This document shows, in pieces, positions 52,402 to 60,860 of a DNA stretch of 64,000 bases (the stretch's first letter is position 1; every line of letters begins with the position of its first letter). A program made the position numbers and the translations under genes. Source of the stretch: Chelatococcus asaccharovorans (GTDB lineage Bacteria; Pseudomonadota; Alphaproteobacteria; Rhizobiales; Beijerinckiaceae); contig NZ_QJJK01000010.1 in NCBI RefSeq assembly GCF_003201475.1, forward strand, positions 124,001 through 188,000. The letters are read 5' to 3'. The notes under the pieces were generated by a model that was given only the letters and a program-made list of their open reading frames with translations, was not told the DNA's origin and did not search any database.

Positions 52402-53445
52402 CTATGGTCTGGCGCCCTCGAGCGGCCGGTCGAGAAGAAGCCCCTGCCGGGCGGCGAACTGCATCACCGCCGCGACGTCCACGGTGTGAAACGCCCGATC
52501 GACCAGCCTCACCGCCACATCCTGGTGCGGGTCGAAGAACAGCTCGCGCTCGCCATCGAGGGCGATGGCGCCCGCAGAGAGCGCTGGCGTGAAGACGGTG
52601 CCGGCCGGCATGCGGGCCCAAGACTGGATGCCGACCATCTCCACGAGACCGGGGGCGATCGGCGCGCGCACGCGCATCGCCGCCGTGGCGGCCGGCGCGA
52701 GGATCAGCGCGAGACCACCGGCTTCCCTGCGCGTGACCGGCTCGACGAGGCCTGCAATGGCCGCCATGCCGATCACCTCCGGATCGGCGAAGGCAACATA
52801 GAGCTCACGGAAGGTCTCGGTTCGCCAGAGCGCGCGGGCGCCCACAAAGCGGTCTGTGACAATGGCGACGTCGACCAGCGCGATCTCCGGCGCACCGCCG
52901 TCGATGCTCACCTCGATCGTCTTGTTGGCGGCGAAGGCGACGGCCGGCGGCACCAGGCCCATGGCGGCAAGCCCGGCGGCGAGGCCGGTGATGGTCGGCT
53001 CGCGATGTTCGGGAAAGGCGTTGTTGGTGCCGGTTGATATGCCGGCGATCGGTACCGTGCCGCAGTCGCCCGCCACCGCGCGATGCGTGCCGTCGCCACC
53101 GAGCACGATGATGACAGCCACATCGCCGGCCAAGGCCATCATCCGGGCGGCGCACCGCGTATCCTCCACCGTGCCGGTGATCTTCATGTCGAGAAAATTG
53201 AGCCGTGGAAAGCGCGCCGCGCTCTGGCCGCGCGCGCGCTCGATGCCGCGCAGCACATGACCGCCGATACCGCCGCGCTCCGGCATCATCACCACCTCCG
53301 CGACGCCGCAGGCGGCGAGTGCGGCCAACGCCCGCAGCACGATGTTGGCGCGGTCGGCGATCTGCACGCCGTTGGCGCTGGCGACGACGCGGCGTATGTC
53401 CCGCGCCGAAATCGGATTGGCGATAATGCCGACCTTCGGCGTCAT
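52402..53445 (-). CDS. acoX: AcoX family protein (ATP-NAD kinase fold) of the acetoin operon
   Basis: This 347-residue protein belongs to the ATP-NAD/AcoX kinase-like fold: VGIIANPISARDIRRVVA, IIVLGGDGTHRAVA (the GGDG motif) and GISTGTNNAFP. AcoX is often the first gene of aco operons, but its exact function is not established. ATG 53445 follows GGAAGG. A sigma-54 promoter ends about 40 bases upstream. The gene precedes acoA by 58 bases. Confidence 0.92.
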   Translation of the reverse strand: MTPKVGIIANPISARDIRRVVASANGVQIADRANIVLRALAALAACGVAEVVMMPERGGIGGHVLRGIERARGQSAARFPRLNFLDMKITGTVEDTRCAARMMALAGDVAVIIVLGGDGTHRAVAGDCGTVPIAGISTGTNNAFPEHREPTITGLAAGLAAMGLVPPAVAFAANKTIEVSIDGGAPEIALVDVAIVTDRFVGARALWRTETFRELYVAFADPEVIGMAAIAGLVEPVTRREAGGLALILAPAATAAMRVRAPIAPGLVEMVGIQSWARMPAGTVFTPALSAGAIALDGERELFFDPHQDVAVRLVDRAFHTVDVAAVMQFAARQGLLLDRPLEGARP

Positions 53446-53486
53446 CCGGTTTCCTTCCCTGCGTCCTTCTTTTTTGTCCTCCTCTC

Positions 53487-53502
53487 AGCAAACCGCGGGC
53501 CA
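53487..53502 (-). promoter_or_regulatory. Sigma-54 promoter of the acoXABC operon
   Basis: On the minus strand TGGCCCG-CGGT-TTGCT matches the consensus TGGCACG-N4-TTGCT at all conserved positions except one (C for A). The predicted start is near 53476, leaving a 31-base leader with the acoX ribosome site. Fits activation by AcoR, a sigma-54-dependent activator encoded divergently. Confidence 0.75.
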
Positions 53503-53575
53503 AGCCCGCAGGATCGGCTAACCTTTTGATTTCGCTATCCCGGCAGCTTCAGCCAGGCGAGCAACCTGCGGCGAC

Positions 53576-53614
53576 GGGCGCGACAGCTGTGGCCGAGGGC
53601 GCGACACCTGTGGC
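53576..53614. promoter_or_regulatory. Tandem upstream activating repeats, probable AcoR sites
   Basis: Two 18-base direct copies, GGGCGCGACAGCTGTGGC at 53576-53593 and GGGCGCGACACCTGTGGC at 53597-53614, differ at one base and are spaced exactly 21 bases (two helical turns). Each has the partly symmetric core ACA-SC-TGT. They lie near -108 and -129 from the predicted acoX start, the usual place for an enhancer of a sigma-54 activator. Confidence 0.65.
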
Positions 53615-53733
53615 GCCGCACGGGGGGAGGGAACCGCCGCCGCGCCCGGAGGCCGCCGTCACCATGCTTGCGGGAACCGCCGATCGGGGCGACACTCGGC
53701 GCAAGAACAAGATCCGCCTCCGGGAGGATACCC

Positions 53734-55728
53734 ATGCGCTACGATCAGGCTGCGCACATCGACGAGCTTGTGCGAACGGCAAACGGCCATGCGACACGAC
53801 GGGACGCCATCATCCAGGATTCCTGGCGGCGCTGCGTGAGCGAACACAATCTCGACCCGGAGGTGCTGCGCGCGCCCTGCATCGTGACGCAGGCGCGGCT
53901 GCGCGAGCATCAGGACGCGATGGAGGAATTCCTCCAGACCGCCCGATTCGGTGCGGAGACGCTCTACCGCCAGGTCGCCGGCCTCGGCTACGTGATGCTG
54001 CTCACGGATTCCAAGGGCGTCACCGTTGATTTTATCGGTGACCCCACCTTCGACAACAATCTGATGCGTGCGGGACTCTATCTGGGTGCCGACTGGCATG
54101 AGGAGAACGCCGGCACCTGCGCTGTCGGCACCTGCATCGCCACCGGCGCGGCCCTGGTCGTCCACCAGACCGACCATTTCGACGCCACCCACATTCCACT
54201 CACCTGCACGGCGGCGCCGGTGTTCGATCCGGCGGGCAACCTCGCCGCAGTCCTGGACATCTCGGCGCTCCGGTCCCCCAGCCCGAAGGACAGCCAGTTC
54301 CTGGCGCTGCAATTCGTCAAGTCCTTTGCCCACAAGATCGAGACGGCGAACCTGATCAACCGCTTTCGGCGTGAATGGATCATCAAGCTCGCCGCCTCGC
54401 CCGAATTCGCCGATGTCGAGCCTGCGCATGCGCTGGCCGTGGACGGCTCGGGGCGCATCCTGGGCTTCAACAGCATGGCCCGTGAGTTGCTTTGCCGCGA
54501 AGGCGGGTCGCAGGGTGACCGCCGGCCCTTGGTGGGGCGCCCTATCTCGGAGTTCCTCGACCTCACCGTTGACGATCTGCCGCGCTTCGCCCATTCGCGG
54601 CCGGCAAGCCAGCGCATGGTGAGGCTCTCGGCAAGCGGCGTGCCCCTGTTCGCCCAGACCCTGCCGCCGCCGGGCCGTCCGGCAGGCATACCGGCGAGCG
54701 AGGCGCCGACGCCCACCCTGCCCCAGCCGCTGCAGGCGCTGTTCCGTGACGAGCCGGCAATGCACCAAGTCGCAGCCCGTGCGGCCAAGCTGGTCAACAC
54801 CCAGATGAGTCTGCTGATCTGCGGCGAGACCGGCAGCGGCAAAGAATATCTGGCCAAAGCGATCCATGCCTCCAGCGGACGCGTCGGCAAGCCCTTCATC
54901 GCCGTCAACTGCGCGGCATTGCCCGAAACACTGATCGAGGGCGAACTGTTCGGCTATGAGCCCGGCGCCTTCACCGGCGCGGCCGCCAAGGGCAAGAAAG
55001 GCCTCGTCATCGAGGCGGACGGCGGCACGCTGTTCCTCGATGAGATCGGCGACATGCCGCTCGCCCTGCAGACGCGGCTCCTGCGTGTACTGGCCGAGCG
55101 CGAAATCACCCCGCTCGGGCGTTCACGGCCGATCCCGGTCAATATCCGTGTCATCGCCGCGACCCATCGCGACCTCGTGGCCGAGGTGAAGGCCGGATGC
55201 TTCCGTGAGGATCTTTATTTCCGGCTCAGCGGTGCCGTTCTCGCCCTGCCCGCCCTGCGCCACCGGACCGATCTCCCCTGGCTGGTGAAGCGACTGCTGG
55301 CCGAGCGAAAATCGACGGAAGGCGAGAGCCTGGACATCGCGGACGAGGCCATGCTGCTCATGCGTGGCTATAGCTGGCCCGGCAACGTGCGCGAACTTGC
55401 GAATGCGCTTGATTATGCCTGCGCCGTGGCGAGCGGCGGCCTCATCCAGCCCGAAGACCTGCCGGACGTCCTGCGGAGGCCAACCGACGTGATGTCGCCA
55501 ATCCCACTGGCGTATAGGCTGCCGGACGCGCAAGCCCGGCCGCTTCACGCCTCCGCCCCATCGGCCGGCCGGTCCGACCGCGATGAGCTCATCGCCGTCC
55601 TCGCAGCCCGGCAATGGAACGTCTCTGCCGCTGCCCGCGACCTTGGCCTTGATCGCACCACCGTCCATCGCCGGATGCGGCGCCTTGGCGTCATGCCTCC
55701 CTGGCGAAGCACCAGCTCTTTGCAGTAA
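53734..55728 (+). CDS. acoR: AcoR sigma-54-dependent transcriptional activator
   Basis: ATG 53734 with GGAGG at 53723-53727 gives 664 residues. An N-terminal sensory region with a GAF domain spans about 60-210. The central AAA+ domain has Walker A GETGSGKE (364-371), the sigma-54 contact GAFTGAA (411-417), Walker B TLFLDEIGD (432-440) and YSWPGNVRELANALDYA. A Fis-type HTH lies at the C-terminus (WNVSAAARDLGLDRTTVHRRMRRLG). AcoR senses acetoin/acetaldehyde and activates acoXABC. Divergent from acoX with shared control region. Confidence 0.95.
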   Translation: MRYDQAAHIDELVRTANGHATRRDAIIQDSWRRCVSEHNLDPEVLRAPCIVTQARLREHQDAMEEFLQTARFGAETLYRQVAGLGYVMLLTDSKGVTVDFIGDPTFDNNLMRAGLYLGADWHEENAGTCAVGTCIATGAALVVHQTDHFDATHIPLTCTAAPVFDPAGNLAAVLDISALRSPSPKDSQFLALQFVKSFAHKIETANLINRFRREWIIKLAASPEFADVEPAHALAVDGSGRILGFNSMARELLCREGGSQGDRRPLVGRPISEFLDLTVDDLPRFAHSRPASQRMVRLSASGVPLFAQTLPPPGRPAGIPASEAPTPTLPQPLQALFRDEPAMHQVAARAAKLVNTQMSLLICGETGSGKEYLAKAIHASSGRVGKPFIAVNCAALPETLIEGELFGYEPGAFTGAAAKGKKGLVIEADGGTLFLDEIGDMPLALQTRLLRVLAEREITPLGRSRPIPVNIRVIAATHRDLVAEVKAGCFREDLYFRLSGAVLALPALRHRTDLPWLVKRLLAERKSTEGESLDIADEAMLLMRGYSWPGNVRELANALDYACAVASGGLIQPEDLPDVLRRPTDVMSPIPLAYRLPDAQARPLHASAPSAGRSDRDELIAVLAARQWNVSAAARDLGLDRTTVHRRMRRLGVMPPWRSTSSLQ

Positions 55729-55805
55729 GGCCCGACGCAGGAGCGGCGCTTCACACGCCGGTGGTGACAGAACAAGGCCCGGCGTTATACCGCAGGATTG
55801 CCAGG

Positions 55806-56088
55806 CTAGGGTCAGGACCCATTAATCTGGTTGAAATGGTGTGAGGCCATTTGGCCGGATACAAGAAGCGGAGGTGAAGGAAGCCTTTCGGCTTTCGAGC
55901 CCTCCGCGACGCAGTTGCCGGCCAAATGGACCACATCCGAAGGACGCCGAAACGGCTGCGACCTGCGGCGTCGAGCCACTCGGCCGATGGAACCCCATCG
56001 ACCTTCGCGTCTCTCCAGGAATCTCTTTTCGGCATCTCTTTGCCGTTTCAGGCGCCATTTCCATCATATTAATGGGTCCTGACCCTAG
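55806..56088. mobile_element. MITE-like element, 283 bases, with 21-base terminal inverted repeats
   Basis: The left end (55806-55826) and right end (56068-56088) are perfect inverted repeats containing GGGTCAGGACCCATTAAT, bounded by CTAG at both sides; imperfect similarity runs about 15 bases further inward. CTAG may be the 4-base target duplication. No transposase fits inside. The left half folds into a nested hairpin: CCATTTGGCCGG (55847-55858) with CCGGCCAAATGG (55918-55929), GCGGAGG with CCTCCGC inside it, and AAGCC-TTTC-GGCTT at the tip. Non-autonomous, probably mobilised by an IS with matching ends (inference). Confidence 0.75.
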
Positions 56089-56948
56089 AGTGCGGCAGCG
56101 TCCGCTTGTGTAAGCTGAACCTTAAGCGCAGCGGCATTCTCCTCCAAATGCGCGACGGAACGCGTTCCCGGAATGGGCACGATCACCGGACTGAGAGCCA
56201 ACAGCCACGCCAATGCAAACTGCGACGGCGTACAGCTGCGCTTGGCTGCCTCGGCGGCAAGGACGCCGGTTTGATCCGCCAGCGGTGCCCCGATCTTGGC
56301 GGGATTGCCATCGAGCGGGCCGTACGGGAAAAAGGTGATGTCATGTTCGATACAATACCGAACGATGTCCATCTGTGAGCGATCCGCGAAGCTGAATCGA
56401 TTCTGCACCGATGCGATGGGCATCACGCTTCGGGCGCGCTCGAGTTCGTCGAGCGTGACGTTGGAGACGCCGACATGGCGAACCTTGCCGTCTTTCACCA
56501 GTTCGGCGAGCGCGCCGACAGTCTCTTCGATCGGCGTATCCTCGTCGACCCAATGCAGTTGCAGCAGGTCGATACGCTCGAGCCGAAGATGGGACAGGCT
56601 TGCCTCGCAGCCTGTTCTGATGGCCTTTCGGCGCCCATCCCGATAGGCGATGCCGGGCCCCATCTTCGTCAGACCGCATTTGGTGGTAATGACGAGATTG
56701 GCATCGTAAGGATGCAATGCCTCGGCGATGAGACCCTCGTTGTAGCCGGCACCATAGGCATGCGCGGTGTCGATCAGATTGATGCCGATTGCGACTGCGC
56801 GGCGCAGCACCGTCCTGGCGGCCTCGGGATCGGGGTAGGGACCCCAGTTGCCCGGCTGGCCGGTCAGGCGCATTGCGCCATAGCCCATGCGCGAGACCTC
56901 GAGGTCGCCTCCGATCTTGCGGTGGGTGGCAAAGGCGGGATTGTTCAT
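56085..56948 (-). CDS. Aldo/keto reductase
   Basis: This 287-residue protein has the AKR tetrad: Asp60 (NLIDTAHAYG), Tyr65, Lys90 (VITTKCG) and His132 (LLQLHWVDED). The C-terminal NADPH-binding segment is FALAWLLALSPVIVPIPGTRS. It reduces aldehydes or ketones with NADPH. The TAG stop codon lies inside the CTAG at the end of the MITE-like element. If CTAG is the target duplication, the stop existed before insertion and the protein is intact. Confidence 0.92.
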   Translation of the reverse strand: MNNPAFATHRKIGGDLEVSRMGYGAMRLTGQPGNWGPYPDPEAARTVLRRAVAIGINLIDTAHAYGAGYNEGLIAEALHPYDANLVITTKCGLTKMGPGIAYRDGRRKAIRTGCEASLSHLRLERIDLLQLHWVDEDTPIEETVGALAELVKDGKVRHVGVSNVTLDELERARSVMPIASVQNRFSFADRSQMDIVRYCIEHDITFFPYGPLDGNPAKIGAPLADQTGVLAAEAAKRSCTPSQFALAWLLALSPVIVPIPGTRSVAHLEENAAALKVQLTQADAAAL

Positions 56949-57110
56949 GTCGTTTGTCCTCTTGAAAGTGCGCTGTCAGCGATGCCAACGCGCCAGCGAC
57001 ACGCGCCTGTTATCCATGGTCATCAAGGCTCGGACACCGGGTGTGGCCGGGCGCACCAGCTCCGGGGAGTCCTTCAGTGTGGAATGCGGATCGTCGGGTT
57101 GGACGGGCCC
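56949..57110. other. Gap between the aldo/keto reductase and the amino-acid ABC genes
   Basis: These 162 bases hold the reductase promoter (minus strand) and the 3' trailer of the ABC operon. No gene is seen, and no terminator with a T-tract. Confidence 0.4.
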
Positions 57111-57803
57111 CTATCTCGCGCCATAGCTGTAGCGACGCTCCAGCCAGGTCACGATCTGCGCCGATATCCACGTCAGGATGACGAAGACGGCCGTCACGGC
57201 CAGTAGCGGCTCGTAGACCCTGAATGTCTGCATCCGGATGTAGTTGGCCACGCCGAGCAGATCCATCACAGTGATGGTGGAGGCGAGGACGGTCGATTTG
57301 AGCAGGATGATGTTCTGTCCGCCGAGCGCCGGAAGGCTGATCCGGAGCGCGCGGGGAAGGATGATGAGCAGCGAGGTCATCCAACTGCGCAGGCCCAGCG
57401 AACGGGCCGCCTCGATCTCGCCCTTGGGCACGCCGGCGATGCCGCCGCGCAGGATCTCCCCGCCATAGGCGGCGAAGCTGATCGTGAGGGCTGCCCATGC
57501 GTACCAGTAGCCTTCGCGCAGCACCGGCCAGAAGACGCTGTAGCGGATCGAGGGCATCTGGGCGAAGAGGTTCCCGAAGCCGTAATAGAGGATGTAGACC
57601 TGTATCAGGAGCGGGGTGCCCCTGATAACGGTGATAAAGGCCTTCGCCGGCTCTCGGAGCCAGCCCGACGAGGACATCCGCATCATCGCCATGAAGATCG
57701 CCCCGACGAGACCGGCGCTCAGGGACAGGAGCCACAGGCTCAGCGTCGTCCAGAATCCGTCGACGAGCTGCGGAACCATCTCCACCAAGAACGGAAAGTC
57801 CAT
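57111..57803 (-). CDS. Polar amino acid-type ABC permease (HisM/GlnP-like)
   Basis: This 230-residue permease has FWTTLSLWLLSLSAGLVGAIFMAMMR, FITVIRGTPLLIQVYILYYG, and the EAA loop (EIEAARSLGLRSWMTSLLIILPRALRISLPALGGQ). The protein is typical of the His/Glu/Gln/Arg/opine family. Pairs with the upstream permease, one base apart. No ATPase gene of the HisP type is present within the cluster. Confidence 0.9.
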   Translation of the reverse strand: MDFPFLVEMVPQLVDGFWTTLSLWLLSLSAGLVGAIFMAMMRMSSSGWLREPAKAFITVIRGTPLLIQVYILYYGFGNLFAQMPSIRYSVFWPVLREGYWYAWAALTISFAAYGGEILRGGIAGVPKGEIEAARSLGLRSWMTSLLIILPRALRISLPALGGQNIILLKSTVLASTITVMDLLGVANYIRMQTFRVYEPLLAVTAVFVILTWISAQIVTWLERRYSYGAR

Positions 57804-57804
57804 C

Positions 57805-58536
57805 TCAGACGAACCCCCGATTCAGACGCCGTTCCAGACGGTCGATAAACAGGTTTGAGATCAAGGAGATGGCCAGGAACATCGCGGCGACCAGGAGGAA
57901 GAAGCTGAGATAGAATTTCGTCTGGCTTGCCGCGATCTTGCCGACGTTCAGAAGCTCCTCGAAGCCGACAACGCTCACGAGCGCGGAGTCCTTCAGGGCC
58001 GATTGCCAGAGGTTTCCGAGGCCAGGCAGCGCGATCCGCAGCATGAGCGGAAAGGTCACGAGGCGGAAGCGGATCAGCGGCGGCAATGCGAGCGCCTTGC
58101 CCGCCTCATGGATTCCCTTGGGGGTCGACACCATCGCCCCGCGGAAGACCTCGGTCATATAGGCGCCCTTGATGAACCCGAGCGCGAAGACGACCGTGGC
58201 GAAACCACTGAGCGTGATGCGTCCCTTAAGCCCGACCAACCCCATCGCGGCGTCGAACATGGACGTGCCGGTATAGTAGAGGAGAATGATCAGGAGCAGC
58301 GCCGGGATGGCGCGCACGAGTGTCGTGTAGAGTTCGGCGACCCTTGTCGCGATCAGGCCGCCGGAGAGCTTGGCCCAGCAGCCGACAAGGCCGAGCGCCA
58401 ATCCCAGAACATAGGACGCGACCGATATCTCGATCGTCGTCGCCGCGCCGCGCAGGAGTTGCGCGCCCCAGCCCATCGGTCCAAAGCCGATCAGCACCAA
58501 GAACGTCGAGAAGTCGAACTGCATCCCAACCGCCAT
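57805..58536 (-). CDS. Polar amino acid-type ABC permease (HisQ-like)
   Basis: This 243-residue permease of the same family has GAATTIEISVASYVLGLALGL, TLVRAIPALLLIILLYYT, an EAA loop (GIHEAGKALALPPLIRFRLVTFPLMLRIALPGLGNL) and LISNLFIDRLERRLNRG at the C-terminus. Located 39 bases after the binding protein. With the HisM-like partner it forms the channel for an amino acid or opine-like substrate. Confidence 0.9.
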   Translation of the reverse strand: MAVGMQFDFSTFLVLIGFGPMGWGAQLLRGAATTIEISVASYVLGLALGLVGCWAKLSGGLIATRVAELYTTLVRAIPALLLIILLYYTGTSMFDAAMGLVGLKGRITLSGFATVVFALGFIKGAYMTEVFRGAMVSTPKGIHEAGKALALPPLIRFRLVTFPLMLRIALPGLGNLWQSALKDSALVSVVGFEELLNVGKIAASQTKFYLSFFLLVAAMFLAISLISNLFIDRLERRLNRGFV

Positions 58537-58575
58537 TCTTCAGGCGAGCCGGCGATGCCGGCTCGCCGTTTCGCA

Positions 58576-59358
58576 CTATTCGCCGTAGGGATCGTGCTCG
58601 AAATACTTCTTCGCGATCGTCTGATACTCGCCGCTCTTGCGGATGGCGGCGAGCGCCGCATTGATGCGATCTTTCAGGACAGTATCGCCCTTGCGCACGC
58701 CGGCGCCTGCGCCGCGGCCGAGAATTGGATCGACGGGTGTGATGCCCTTGATCTCGAAAGGCTGGCCGGGGGCATTCTTCATGAAGATCGTCAACTGCAG
58801 GATGTCGCCCATGACGACATCGTTGCGGCCGGCGACGAGATCGGCGGTTGCATCGTCGAGTGTATCGTAGAGTTTGATCTTTGCCGCACTGCCGTAATAG
58901 TGCTCAAGGTAACGCTGGAAATTCGTGGCCTTCGTCACGGCGACGATCTTGTCCTTAAGACCTGCCGCGGTGATTTCCACCTTCATCGCCTTTGGCGCTA
59001 CGAAGGCCGCAGGTCCGCGACGGTAGCGGTCTGTGAAGTCGACCACTTTCTCGCGTTCCGCAGTCATCGACATCCCCGACCAGATGATGTCGATCTTGTT
59101 GGCCTGGAGCGCCGGAATGATACCGTCCCATGCGACCGGGACGATCTCACATTTCGCCTTCATCTCCGAACAGAGCGCATTCATGATGTCGATGTCGAAG
59201 CCGTACCACTCGCCGGCCGGACTCTTGTTCGTCCAGGGCGGGAATGGCGCCGCGTTGTACCCCCAGCGCAGCGTATCCTGAGCGAACGCCGCCGATGCCG
59301 CCGATGCCGCCGCGAGCAGCATCAGGGCCGCCAACACTCTCGTCAGTGCTTTCACCAC
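58576..59358 (-). CDS. Polar amino acid-type ABC substrate-binding protein
   Basis: This 260-residue periplasmic protein (SBP_bac_3) has a signal peptide at residues 1-26 (VLAALMLLAAASAASAAFAQ). The family core is GYNAAPFPPWT, GFDIDIMNALCSEM, IPALQANKIDIIWSGMSMTAEREKVVDFTD and LVAGRNDVVMGD. It binds an amino acid or derived compound. The neighbouring flavoprotein oxidase suggests that the imported ligand is an amine or amino acid that is oxidised inside. Confidence 0.92.
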   Translation of the reverse strand: MVKALTRVLAALMLLAAASAASAAFAQDTLRWGYNAAPFPPWTNKSPAGEWYGFDIDIMNALCSEMKAKCEIVPVAWDGIIPALQANKIDIIWSGMSMTAEREKVVDFTDRYRRGPAAFVAPKAMKVEITAAGLKDKIVAVTKATNFQRYLEHYYGSAAKIKLYDTLDDATADLVAGRNDVVMGDILQLTIFMKNAPGQPFEIKGITPVDPILGRGAGAGVRKGDTVLKDRINAALAAIRKSGEYQTIAKKYFEHDPYGE

Positions 59359-59388
59359 GTCTTTTTCCCCTTGCTTTTCATGGAAACG

Positions 59389-60759
59389 TCAGTTCGCTCC
59401 GCCGATCCCCTGCGACTGCAGCGAGTTCCGGCGCAGGTCCTGCTTGAGCACGGGCTTCGAACCCTTGCGCAACCGGTTGAAAGAGAACGGAGCGGGATCG
59501 ACGACGGTCGGTGCCCCCATCACGATGTCCGCGGTCAGCCGGCCGGCGCCCGGCCCGATGCCGAAACCATGTCCGGAATAACCTGTGCTCAGGAAGAAGC
59601 CCGGCAACTCGTCAACCGCGGAGATGACCGGAACGGCATCAGGTGTCGCGTCGATCAGTCCGCCCCAGGATTCGACGATCTCAGCCTTGTCGAAGACGGG
59701 GAATGCGGCGCGCAGGTTGCGTAGCGCGGCATCCATGTCCGACTGAATGACCTTTGGGTCGAGAATCCGTGTCCGCTCAAAGGGCGAGACCTCGTCCATC
59801 CCCCATTTGCGCGCATCCAGCACCTCCTGAAGGAAGCGCTTGCCAATGCGAAGCCGGATCGACTTCCGTTCGATCATCAGACGCGGAAGAAAGTCGAACA
59901 GATACCGGAAGCTGTCGGGTACGATCTGCGCTTCATTCGAGAGACCGTAGGCAATATTGTAGCCGCCATCGAGGCGCTTGCGCAGGCCGAAGCCGCGGCC
60001 TCGGACCGAGACCTCAGGCCCCCCCTCCAGCGGCGCCGTCCGCATGACGTTGCCCTGAACATTGAGCTGGGGCAGGCGCAGGCCCAGGCTGTGACACATA
60101 AGACGCGACCAGACGCCGCCCGCAAGGACGACTGACTGGCAAGCGATCGTGCCTTTTTCCGTGACGACTCCTGAAACCGCGCCGGCCTTCGTCTCGACAC
60201 CGCGAACAGCGCAGCCGGTCAGGATGCAGGCCCCCGCGTCACGTGCGCCTTCGGCGATCGCCGGGGCTGCGAGCGCAGGTTCGGCACGCCCGTCGCTCGG
60301 AGCGAAATGCGCGCCGATCCAGGGCCGGTCGGTCCCCGGCACCAGTGCTTGAATAGCCTCCGGGCCAATCATGCGGGCGTCGGACTGGTAAAGCCTGGCT
60401 TCGTCGTCGGCACGGCGCGCATCGGCCATCTCCGCTTCCGTCGCGCAAAGCGAGAGTATGCCGCATTGGCGGAAACCGGTTTCGCGGCCGGTCATCGCGT
60501 TCATCTGCCGCCAGAGCCTGAGGCTCTCGATCGCCAGTGGCAGTTCCCGCGGATCCCGGCTGAGCGTGCGGCACCAGCCCCAGTTCCGGCTCGACTGCTC
60601 GGCGCCGATCTCGCCTTTCTCGCAAAGAGCGACCGATATCCCCCGGCGGGCAAGAAAGAAGGCAGTGCTGACGCCCGCGATGCCTCCGCCGATGACGACG
60701 ACATCGACCTTTTTGGGCAGTTGCGGATTCGAAACGACTTTCTGGACGGGCGGCGACAT
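59389..60759 (-). CDS. FAD-dependent amine/amino acid oxidase-like protein (DAO family)
   Basis: This 456-residue protein from ATG 60759 has the dinucleotide motif GGGIAG at 24-29 with downstream LCEKGEIGAEQSSRNWGWCR. C-terminal elements (SWGGLIDATPDAVPVIS, FFLSTGYSGHGFGIGPGAGRL) match the DadA/glycine oxidase group. It should oxidise the C-N bond of an amino acid or secondary amine. A TTG at 60780 would add seven residues; neither start has a strong ribosome site. It follows the importer genes and is divergent from a GntR regulator. Confidence 0.88.
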   Translation of the reverse strand: MSPPVQKVVSNPQLPKKVDVVVIGGGIAGVSTAFFLARRGISVALCEKGEIGAEQSSRNWGWCRTLSRDPRELPLAIESLRLWRQMNAMTGRETGFRQCGILSLCATEAEMADARRADDEARLYQSDARMIGPEAIQALVPGTDRPWIGAHFAPSDGRAEPALAAPAIAEGARDAGACILTGCAVRGVETKAGAVSGVVTEKGTIACQSVVLAGGVWSRLMCHSLGLRLPQLNVQGNVMRTAPLEGGPEVSVRGRGFGLRKRLDGGYNIAYGLSNEAQIVPDSFRYLFDFLPRLMIERKSIRLRIGKRFLQEVLDARKWGMDEVSPFERTRILDPKVIQSDMDAALRNLRAAFPVFDKAEIVESWGGLIDATPDAVPVISAVDELPGFFLSTGYSGHGFGIGPGAGRLTADIVMGAPTVVDPAPFSFNRLRKGSKPVLKQDLRRNSLQSQGIGGAN

Positions 60760-60779
60760 CGGGCACCAATCTCTGCACA

Positions 60780-60793
60780 ACTAGGCGACTAGT
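60780..60793. promoter_or_regulatory. Perfect inverted repeat between the oxidase and the GntR/FCD gene
   Basis: ACTAG-GCGA-CTAGT is a 14-base perfect inverted repeat with a 4-base spacer, 20 bases upstream of the oxidase start and 67 before the regulator start. Position fits an operator for the divergent GntR/FCD protein (inference). Confidence 0.45.
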
Positions 60794-60860
60794 GGCCCAC
60801 TTGCGCATAGTGACGTTTTTATGTCAACAAGGTGGAAAGCGATCTGCTGCGGGAGAATGC

